From an uncultured Prevotellaceae bacterium (lineage in GTDB: Bacteria; Bacteroidota; Bacteroidia; Bacteroidales; Muribaculaceae), in contig CAJLMA010000004.1 of assembly GCA_905207705.1 (NCBI GenBank), positions 177,448-241,447 of the forward strand: 64,000 bases of DNA, in the 5' to 3' direction. The stretch's first letter is position 1. Each line of letters starts with the position of its first letter. Under the pieces are notes generated by a model. It did no database searches, was not told the DNA's origin, and saw only the letters and a list, made by a program, of their open reading frames with translations. A program made the position numbers and the translations under genes. Positions 58,003 to 64,000 of the stretch are shown piece after piece.

Positions 58003-59073
58003 ATGAAAAAAATCGTGATTGTGGGCATACAGGGTGTGCCTGCAAAGTACGGTGGTTTTGAGTCGCTTGTGGAGAATCTCATAGGCGACAACTGCCCTCG
58101 TGATGTTCATTATACCATTTTTTGCAGCAGTAAGGACTATGTCGAGCGGCTTGCAGAGTATAAAGGCGCGACGTTGAAGTATATCCCGTTGCATGCCAAC
58201 GGGGTTCAAAGCATTCCATATGACATGGTGGGATTGATGCGGTCGATATGCGGATATGATGCCGTCGTGGTGCTTGGAGTGTCGGGATGCCTGTTCCTTC
58301 CGATTTTCAGGCTGCTGTGCCGCAAGAAGTTGATAGTGAACATCGACGGACTTGAACATCGTCGTGCTAAATGGGGCAAAGTGGCACGGTGGGTGCTGCG
58401 CACGAGCGAGGCGATGGCAGTGCGGCTGGCCGACGTGGTGATTGCCGACAACAAAGGGATACAGGACTATGTGTGGGAGACGTATCGTCGCAAGGCTGAA
58501 TTGATTGCTTACGGTGGTGACCATGTCTGGCGCGATGTTCCGATGGAGAAGCAGTTGGAAGTGCTCAGTCGCTACGGAGTAAAGGACAACGACTATGCAA
58601 TTACGGTGTGTCGCATCGAGCCCGAAAATAACAGCCGCATGATTCTCGAGGCTTTTGCCCGTAGTGGCAAGAATCTGGTATTCATTGGCAATTGGGAGAG
58701 GAGCGAGTATGGGCGCACATTGAAGGCAGAGTTTGGCAATCGTGAAAATATCCATTGCGTTGACGCTGTGTACGACCTCGACACGCTATATGCGTTGCGC
58801 AGCCGGTGTTGTTGCTATATTCACGGGCATAGCGCGGGTGGAACGAATCCGTCGCTTGTGGAGGCGATGTTTTTCGGTCGTCCTATATTGGCGTTTGATG
58901 TCGTATATAATCGCGAAACTACCAACAATGAGGCTTATTATTTTTCTGACAAGGAGAAATTGATGGAACTTCTTTCGTTGCCCGACTTTAAAAGTGGTGA
59001 GCCGTTGCGCGAATATGCGCGGCAGCATTACACTTGGAAGCACATAGCCGAGCAATATGAGCATTTATATTGA
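58003..59073 (+). CDS. Rhamnosyltransferase-like glycosyltransferase (DUF1972 / Cps2T type)
   Basis: 356 residues. The N-terminal MKKIVIVGIQGVPAKYGGFESLVENLI is the DUF1972 signature of Cps2T-like beta-1,4-rhamnosyltransferases. IDGLEHRRAKWGKVARWVLRTSEAMAVRLADVVIADN and HSAGGTNPSLVEAMFFGRPILAFDV complete the GT-B fold. Placement at the end of an operon that makes dTDP-rhamnose supports rhamnose as donor. It could initiate or extend the repeat. Followed by the operon terminator. Confidence 0.9.
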   Translation: MKKIVIVGIQGVPAKYGGFESLVENLIGDNCPRDVHYTIFCSSKDYVERLAEYKGATLKYIPLHANGVQSIPYDMVGLMRSICGYDAVVVLGVSGCLFLPIFRLLCRKKLIVNIDGLEHRRAKWGKVARWVLRTSEAMAVRLADVVIADNKGIQDYVWETYRRKAELIAYGGDHVWRDVPMEKQLEVLSRYGVKDNDYAITVCRIEPENNSRMILEAFARSGKNLVFIGNWERSEYGRTLKAEFGNRENIHCVDAVYDLDTLYALRSRCCCYIHGHSAGGTNPSLVEAMFFGRPILAFDVVYNRETTNNEAYYFSDKEKLMELLSLPDFKSGEPLREYARQHYTWKHIAEQYEHLY

Positions 59074-59106
59074 TATTGGAGCTATAGGTTGAAGTGTTAA
59101 ATATAA

Positions 59107-59147
59107 GAGAGAGCCGCATCCCAGTGTGAGTGCGGCTCTCTCGTTTT
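59107..59147 (+). terminator. Terminator of the capsule operon
   Basis: A perfect 12-bp stem GAGAGAGCCGCA/TGCGGCTCTCTC with a 12-base loop, followed by CGTTTT. It lies 34 bases after the last capsule gene and also ends the convergent asnS transcript. Confidence 0.9.
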
Positions 59148-59169
59148 ATTGTGTTTGCTATTTTAAGCT

Positions 59170-60564
59170 TTAGAATTCGGCGTTGTTCGGGGTGCGTGGG
59201 AACGGGATTACGTCGCGTATGTTGGTCATGCCTGTCACGAACAGGATGAGACGCTCGAATCCGAGTCCGAAACCAGAGTGAGGCACTGTGCCGAAGCGGC
59301 GAGTGTCAAGGTACCACCACATGTCCTTCATAGGGATTTGCAGCTCCTCGATGCGAGCAAGCAGCTTGTCGTAGTTTTCTTCACGTTCCGAGCCGCCTAT
59401 TATTTCGCCAATCTTCGGGAATAGCACGTCCATGGCCCTTACGGTCTTGCCGTCGTCGTTCATCTTCATGTAGAACGCCTTGATTTCCTTCGGGTAATCG
59501 GTTAGGATTACAGGTTTCTTGAAGTGTTCCTCTACGAGATAGCGTTCATGTTCGCTTTGCAGGTCAATGCCCCACGATACCGGAAACTCGAATTTTTTGC
59601 CCGATGCTTCAAGAATCTTGATGCCTTCGGAGTAGGAGAGGCGTACGAAATCGTTGTGTAACACGAATTCGAGGCGGCTGATGAGATCCTTGTCGTACAT
59701 TTGTGCGAGGAACTCTATGTCTTCCCTTGAGTGCTCAAGTGCATAACCGATGCAGTATTTTATAAACTCCTCTGCGAGGTCCATGTTGTCGTTGATGTCG
59801 TTGAAAGCGACCTCAGGTTCAATCATCCAGAACTCGGCAAGATGGCGTGGGGTATTGGAGTTCTCGGCACGGAATGTCGGGCCGAAAGTGTATATAGCCC
59901 CGAGGGCGGTTGCTCCGAGTTCGCCTTCGAGCTGTCCCGAAACGGTCAAGCTCGTCTGCTTGCCGAAGAAGTCTTGTGTATAGTCGATGTTGCCATCTTC
60001 GGTACGAGGCAGGTTGTTGAGATCAAGCGTGGTAACTTGGAACATTGCACCTGCACCTTCGCAGTCGCTGGCAGTGATGAGCGGCGTGTTGAGGTAGAAG
60101 AAACCGTGTTCGTTAAAGAACTTATGTATCGCAAAAGCGAGGTTGTGCCTGATGCGGAACACGGCTCCGAATGTGTTGGTACGCAGGCGCAAGTGGGCTT
60201 TTTCACGCAAAAATTCGAGTGTGTGGCCTTTCTTTTGCAGCGGATAAGCTTCGGGGTCGGCTGTTCCGTATATTTCAATGGTGTCGGCCTGTATTTCACA
60301 CGATTGACCTTTGCCTTGCGACTCTACGAGCATTCCTTCCACATGGAGGCTGGCTCCTGTGGTGATTGGTTTCAGCTGGTCTTCGGAGAACTTGGCAAGG
60401 TCGATGACGATTTGTATGTTCTTAATTGTCGAACCGTCGTTAAGTGCCACAAATTGCACGTTCTTGTTGCCACGGCGGGTTCTTACCCATCCTTTCACGC
60501 ACACTGTCTGCCCTATGAGCGACGCATCGAAGATGTCGACAATCTTAGTTCTTTTTATTGCCAT
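59170..60564 (-). CDS. asnS: Asparaginyl-tRNA synthetase
   Basis: 464 residues, the usual length. N-terminal OB-fold anticodon domain (VCVKGWVRTRRGNKNVQFVALNDGS). Class II motifs: motif 2 FGPTFRAENSNTPRHLAEFWMIEPE and motif 3 GFGLGFERLILFVTGMTNIRDVIPFPRTP. It charges tRNA-Asn in the cytoplasm. The leader carries a perfect 14-bp inverted repeat described separately. Confidence 0.97.
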   Translation of the reverse strand: MAIKRTKIVDIFDASLIGQTVCVKGWVRTRRGNKNVQFVALNDGSTIKNIQIVIDLAKFSEDQLKPITTGASLHVEGMLVESQGKGQSCEIQADTIEIYGTADPEAYPLQKKGHTLEFLREKAHLRLRTNTFGAVFRIRHNLAFAIHKFFNEHGFFYLNTPLITASDCEGAGAMFQVTTLDLNNLPRTEDGNIDYTQDFFGKQTSLTVSGQLEGELGATALGAIYTFGPTFRAENSNTPRHLAEFWMIEPEVAFNDINDNMDLAEEFIKYCIGYALEHSREDIEFLAQMYDKDLISRLEFVLHNDFVRLSYSEGIKILEASGKKFEFPVSWGIDLQSEHERYLVEEHFKKPVILTDYPKEIKAFYMKMNDDGKTVRAMDVLFPKIGEIIGGSEREENYDKLLARIEELQIPMKDMWWYLDTRRFGTVPHSGFGLGFERLILFVTGMTNIRDVIPFPRTPNNAEF

Positions 60565-60597
60565 GATGTTGTTTTTATGTTTGTTGTAAAAACGACG

Positions 60598-60666
60598 TTA
60601 TTGTGTTACACCGTCCATGGCGACCCTGTAGCAAGGGGCTGTTCGCTTGAAAGTGTAACACAATAA
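60598..60666 (-). promoter_or_regulatory. Structured leader element upstream of asnS
   Basis: TTATTGTGTTACAC (60598-60611) and its exact reverse complement (60653-60666) enclose 41 bases that can form an inner CCCT/AGGG hairpin. On the asnS-sense strand the stem is followed by CGTCGTTTTT. A perfect 16-bp palindrome AATAATCGCGATTATT (60662-60677) overlaps its edge. It could be an attenuator for asnS or the end of the RluB-type gene's transcript; the distance to the asnS start is 33 bases. Confidence 0.55.
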
Positions 60667-60704
60667 TCGCGATTATTCATTGTTTTGTCCTCTATATGTG
60701 TTTT

Positions 60705-62156
60705 TTATTCGAATGAGCCTTGTTTTAGGAAGTTGACTTCTTCTTGTGTCAAGTAGCGCCATTTGCCGCGAGCAAGGTTTTTCTTTGTCAATCCTGCGAA
60801 ATACACGCGGTCGAGTTTTACCACATGGTAGCCAAGTGACTCGAATATGCGACGCACCACGCGGTTGCGGCCTGAGTGAATTTCTATGCCGGCCTGTTTC
60901 TTGTCGGTCGGTGACACATAACTTATTGCATCGGCATGAATCGGGCCGTCATCAAGTTCGACGCCATCGGCAATGTGCTGCATGTCGTCTTCCGATATAG
61001 GCTTGTCGGTCCACACTTGGTATATTTTCTTTTTTACATATTTAGGATGTGTCAACTTGGAAGCGAGGTCTCCGTCATTAGTCAGCAACAGCACGCCAGT
61101 CGTGTTGCGGTCGAGACGTCCTACCGGATATACGCGTTCGGTGCAGGCACCTTTTATCAGGTCCATGACAGTTGTGCGTCCGTTAGGGTCATCGCTTGTT
61201 GTAACGCAGTCTTTAGGCTTGTTCAGCAGGATGTAGCACTTACTTTCGAGAGTGACCACCTTGCCTTCATATTCAACGATGTCGTTGCGAGTAATCTTTG
61301 TCCCGAGTTCGGTAACCGGTGTTCCGTTTACTTTTACTTCTCCCTTTTGAATCAATTCATCGGCTTCGCGACGAGAGCATACGCCGGCATTTGCCATGAA
61401 TTTGTTCAAGCGTATCGGTTCGTTAGGGTCGGTTTCTGGCAGAACATACTCGATGCGTTTAGGCCTTGGCGTGAAGCGCATTTGTTGCGGCTTGCCTCCG
61501 TTAGGACGGTTGTTGTGGCGGTTTCCGCCGTTATTGTACCCACCGCGTTGCTGGTTGTAGCCTCCGTTATTGCCGTGTTGGTTGTACCCACCGCGTTGCT
61601 GGTTATAGCCGCCGTTGTTGTTTCCGCGTTGGTTGTACCCACCGCGTTGCTGGTTGTATCCGCCGTTGTTGTTTCCGCGTTGGTTGTATCCACCGCGTTG
61701 CTGGTTGTATCCGCCGTTGTTGTTTCCACGTTGTTGGTTGTATCCACCGCGTTGTTGGTTGTACCCGCCACGTTGGTTGTTGTAGCCACCGCGTTGGTTG
61801 TACCCGCGTTGTTGGTTGTACCCGCCACGTTGGTTGTTATATCCTCCGCGTTGCTGATAACCTGCATTTTCTCCGTCTTCTTGTTGACCTTCGGCATTTT
61901 CATAATTGTTGTAGCGGTTGTTCCCGTAATTCCCTCGTTGAGAGTATCCTCCACGTTGATTGTAGCCGCGTTGGTCTCCGTATTCACGTTGATTGTTGTA
62001 TCCCGATGCATAGTCTCCACTTGAATGAGAAGAATCGCCACGGTTTTCGGCATTGTAGTCTATTCGCTCGTAGCGGCCTTCATTGGTATCAACGATTTCA
62101 CTTTTGCTTTCGCCAATACGCGGTCTTCTTGCTTTTTTTTCTACGTTCTCTTCCAT
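60705..62156 (-). CDS. RluB/RsuA-type pseudouridine synthase with RGG/Tyr-Asn-rich N-terminal extension
   Basis: 483 residues. The C-terminal ~240 residues are an RsuA/RluB enzyme: an S4 RNA-binding domain (IRLNKFMANAGVCSRREADELIQKGEVKVNG) and the catalytic segment YPVGRLDRNTTGVLLLTNDGDLA with the active Asp. It isomerises uridine in rRNA (23S for RluB). The N-terminal ~240 residues are tandem repeats of the kind GYNQQRGGYNQRGNNN, absent from E. coli homologues; such tails bind RNA and can drive condensation. A consensus promoter lies upstream. Confidence 0.93.
   Translation of the reverse strand: MEENVEKKARRPRIGESKSEIVDTNEGRYERIDYNAENRGDSSHSSGDYASGYNNQREYGDQRGYNQRGGYSQRGNYGNNRYNNYENAEGQQEDGENAGYQQRGGYNNQRGGYNQQRGYNQRGGYNNQRGGYNQQRGGYNQQRGNNNGGYNQQRGGYNQRGNNNGGYNQQRGGYNQRGNNNGGYNQQRGGYNQHGNNGGYNQQRGGYNNGGNRHNNRPNGGKPQQMRFTPRPKRIEYVLPETDPNEPIRLNKFMANAGVCSRREADELIQKGEVKVNGTPVTELGTKITRNDIVEYEGKVVTLESKCYILLNKPKDCVTTSDDPNGRTTVMDLIKGACTERVYPVGRLDRNTTGVLLLTNDGDLASKLTHPKYVKKKIYQVWTDKPISEDDMQHIADGVELDDGPIHADAISYVSPTDKKQAGIEIHSGRNRVVRRIFESLGYHVVKLDRVYFAGLTKKNLARGKWRYLTQEEVNFLKQGSFE
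61510..61990 (-). repeat. In-frame tandem repeats encoding the RGG/GYNQ tail
   Basis: Repeated units such as TTGGTTGTACCCACCGCGTT recur every 30-60 bases on the plus strand, encoding GGYNQ-type peptide repeats. Length is likely to vary between strains. Confidence 0.8.
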
Positions 62157-62241
62157 AATGATAAAAATCCAGCCTCTCGGCTATTTGTTTAGCTATAAGG
62201 TTATTAATGAATATAAAATGTGTTTAAGTTCTTGAATGATG

Positions 62242-62272
62242 CAAAGATACTTAAAAGCCAAAATAATGCAAA
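62242..62272 (-). promoter_or_regulatory. Consensus promoter of the pseudouridine synthase gene
   Basis: Minus-strand TATCTTTG -7 box (62242-62249) and TTTG -33 (62269-62272) with a 19-base spacer, 85 bases upstream of the start. Confidence 0.75.
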
Positions 62273-62319
62273 CTTGCCAGTGTGAAAATTAGCCTTAAAT
62301 TTTCCTAATTGTTAACAGG

Positions 62320-62349
62320 CCGGGCGACTGCCTGATGCGGCTCGCCCGG
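62320..62349 (-). terminator. Probable terminator after purB
   Basis: CCGGGCGA/TCGCCCGG perfect 8-bp stem, 19 bases past the purB stop on the minus strand. No clear T-run follows, so it may be an imperfect or factor-dependent terminator. Confidence 0.45.
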
Positions 62350-62368
62350 GACTGTCTGTGAATGGGTT

Positions 62369-63712
62369 TCAATATCCTGTGTAAGTGTGCGGGGTGAATT
62401 TCTTCAACTCGGCTTTGACTTGGTCCGAAATGTTGAGCGTGTCGATGAATTTAGAGATGCTTTCGGCATCGACGACGCTGTTTGTTCGTGTGAGGGCCTT
62501 GAGGGTTTCGTATGGCTTTTCGTAACCTTCGCGACGCAATATAGTCTGTATTGCTTCGGCAACGACGTTCCACATGTTGTCGAGGTCGTTGTTTATCGCA
62601 TCTTGGTTCAATATAAGCTTGTTGAGCCCTTTGAGTGTGCTGTGCATGGCTATCACGGTGTGTCCCAGAGGTACGCCGATGTTACGCAGCACGGTCGAGT
62701 CGGTCAGGTCGCGTTGCAATCTTGAAACAGGTAGCTTGGTCGACAGGTGCATGAAGATGGCGTTTGCAATGCCGAGATTGCCTTCGGAGTTCTCGAAGTC
62801 GATGGGGTTTACTTTGTGCGGCATGGCCGATGAGCCAACTTCTCCGGCTTTGATTTTCTGTTTGAAATAGTTCATCGAGATGTATTGCCAGAAGTCGCGG
62901 TCAAGGTCGATCAAGATGGTGTTGATGCGCTTAAGTGCGTCAAACAGTGCTCCGAGGTTGTCGTAGTTGGAAATCTGCGTTGTCCATAGTTCGCGTTCTA
63001 TGCCGAGTTTGTTTTTCAAGAAATTGTTGGCAAATTGTCGCCAGTCATATTGAGGGAACGCCGCAAGGTGGGCGTTGAAATTGCCTGTAGCTCCGCCAAA
63101 TTTTCCTGAAATCGGAGTGGCCTCAAGCATTGCAATCTGGTTGCGCAAGCGATATGAGAACACTTTTATTTCCTTGCCAAGACGGGTTGGCGATGCCGGT
63201 TGCCCGTGGGTCTTGGCCAGCATTGGCACGTCGTTCCATTGGTCGGCGTATGAGTCGAGCAGGTCGGCAATTTGGTTTACAAGGGGCATGTACACGTCGT
63301 GTAGCGCGTCCTTTATCGACATTGGCACTGATGTGTTGTTGATGTCTTGCGATGTCAACCCGAAATGGATGAACTCCTTGTGTGCCGACAGGCCGAGCGT
63401 GTCAAATTGCTCTTTAAGGAAATATTCCACGGCTTTCACGTCGTGGTTGGTTATGCTTTCGATGTCCTTTATTCGTTGTGCGTCGTTTATCGAGAAGTTG
63501 AGATATATGTCTCTTAGTTGTGCGAACACTTTATGGTCGATGTCGCTTAATTGCGGCAATGGAATTTCGCATAGTGCTATGAAGTATTCTATCTCGACTT
63601 TCACGCGGTAGCGTATAAGGGCGAATTCTGAAAAGTAAAGGTCCAGACTCTCTGTTTTTGAGCGATACCTGCCGTCGATGGGCGATATTGCAGTGAGTGG
63701 CGAAAGATTCAT
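62369..63712 (-). CDS. purB: Adenylosuccinate lyase
   Basis: 447 residues from the Met of MNLSPLTAISPIDGRYRSKTESLD; the open frame extends 57 codons upstream through AT-rich promoter-like sequence and is not used. It cleaves adenylosuccinate and SAICAR in purine synthesis. Signature SSAMPHKVNPIDFENSEGN, typical of the E. coli-type PurB, with KTHGQPASPTRLGKE as a second conserved block. A palindromic TACCTTTGCAAAGGTA (63810-63825) upstream provides -7 boxes on both strands. Confidence 0.96.
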   Translation of the reverse strand: MNLSPLTAISPIDGRYRSKTESLDLYFSEFALIRYRVKVEIEYFIALCEIPLPQLSDIDHKVFAQLRDIYLNFSINDAQRIKDIESITNHDVKAVEYFLKEQFDTLGLSAHKEFIHFGLTSQDINNTSVPMSIKDALHDVYMPLVNQIADLLDSYADQWNDVPMLAKTHGQPASPTRLGKEIKVFSYRLRNQIAMLEATPISGKFGGATGNFNAHLAAFPQYDWRQFANNFLKNKLGIERELWTTQISNYDNLGALFDALKRINTILIDLDRDFWQYISMNYFKQKIKAGEVGSSAMPHKVNPIDFENSEGNLGIANAIFMHLSTKLPVSRLQRDLTDSTVLRNIGVPLGHTVIAMHSTLKGLNKLILNQDAINNDLDNMWNVVAEAIQTILRREGYEKPYETLKALTRTNSVVDAESISKFIDTLNISDQVKAELKKFTPHTYTGY

Positions 63713-63875
63713 AAAATTAAAGTTTTTGTACCGATAAAATAAAAAAATATTTTCCCAATCGTGTGCGGAACCTAAGTGCCGACATATTAACGGGTTTCTA
63801 TCTAAATTTACCTTTGCAAAGGTAGTGAAAAAAGATGACAAAATAAATTTTCGCAAAAAAAATACGCGAAATATT

Positions 63876-63905
63876 TTGCACATTCAAAAAAAGTCCTTAC
63901 CTTTG
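63876..63905 (+). promoter_or_regulatory. Consensus promoter of tRNA-Val
   Basis: TTG (63876-63878), 19-base spacer, TACCTTTG (63898-63905). Transcription would start a few bases later, about 35 bases before the tRNA. Confidence 0.8.
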
Positions 63906-63947
63906 CAACGCAATTGAGAAACAAAGCAGTTGCAAAATGAACAACAA

Positions 63948-64000
63948 GGGTGTTTAGCTCAGCTGGTTCAGAGCATCTGCCTTACAAGCAGAGGGTCGGC
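63948..64000 (+). tRNA. tRNA-Val (anticodon TAC), truncated at the window end
   Basis: The first 53 bases of a tRNA: acceptor strand GGGTGTT, D stem GCTC/GAGC, anticodon stem TCTGC/GCAGA with loop CTTACAA giving anticodon TAC (reads GUA and related Val codons). The T arm and 3' end lie beyond the window. Confidence 0.92.

Noticed and set aside
57760..58755. 331-codon antisense frame across the last capsule genes
   Set aside because: Overlaps two genes with clear glycosyltransferase motifs; no family resemblance.
59731..60666. 311-codon open frame antisense to asnS
   Set aside because: Shadow frame; asnS motifs are complete on the other strand.
61510..61990. Regularly spaced repeats that could suggest a CRISPR array
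   Set aside because: Repeats are in frame within a coding region and encode GGYNQ-type peptides; there are no unique spacers of constant length.
60936..62024. 362-codon open frame antisense to the pseudouridine synthase, Val/Ala/Leu-rich
   Set aside because: Apparent hydrophobic repeats come from reading the RGG/GYNQ repeat DNA backwards.

Overview
This is a 64 kb chromosomal window from a member of the Bacteroidales, most likely a Muribaculaceae-type gut bacterium (the family is an inference). Four signs point there: promoters with a TAnnTTTG -7 box and a TTG/TTTG -33 box; a SecA of over 1,100 residues with a C-terminal zinc motif; a giant secreted protein ending in a type IX-like sorting domain; and a capsule locus opened by an UpxY-family antiterminator behind an invertible DNA segment. 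No transposase, prophage, rRNA or CRISPR array was seen.

Layout. 1-22.5 kb is ordinary chromosome: a truncated DUF4105 membrane protein, a degenerate alkaline-phosphatase-fold protein, secA, a giant fibronectin/carboxypeptidase-regulatory-domain secreted protein, pnp, an AraC regulator, a MATE pump, an M16 lipoprotein protease, a nitroreductase, a LysR regulator, and a split ThrE-type exporter with a 55-residue partner. 22.8-35.1 kb is a tightly packed leftward nine-gene operon. It encodes a vWA lipoprotein, a three-helix membrane protein, a 1,596-residue protein with a tubulin/FtsZ-like N-terminal part and an actin/Hsp70-like C-terminal part, two membrane-anchored coiled-coil proteins, a nuclease-like/trypsin-like protease lipoprotein, a membrane protein with a periplasmic FGE-like domain, and two small proteins. 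35.1-35.7 kb holds an invertible promoter segment. 35.7-59.1 kb is a rightward capsule or O-polysaccharide operon: UpxY, a possible UpxZ, rmlACDB, acyltransferases, flippase, polymerase, glycosyltransferases, two pyruvyltransferase-family proteins and a MenD-like ThDP enzyme. It ends at a perfect hairpin. 59.1-64 kb returns to housekeeping: asnS, an RGG-rich RluB-type pseudouridine synthase, purB, and the start of a tRNA-Val gene.

The most unusual content is the tubulin-actin fusion operon. Three of its membrane proteins appear to share a roughly 100-residue domain predicted to face the cytoplasm, where the fused cytoskeletal protein would sit. The periplasmic side would carry the vWA, protease and FGE-like modules, which suggests a trans-envelope machine with sensing or membrane-remodelling functions. 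Its first gene is interrupted at a 12-base G tract and would be restored by 13 or 10 Gs, so it looks phase-variable and currently off.

The same logic recurs in the capsule locus. One acyltransferase is off at an 8-G tract. A second acyltransferase and a glycosyltransferase carry tracts in the on state. A consensus promoter inside the invertible segment (18-bp inverted repeats) currently points away from the capsule genes and toward the tubulin-actin operon. One inversion event could therefore exchange expression between the two operons.
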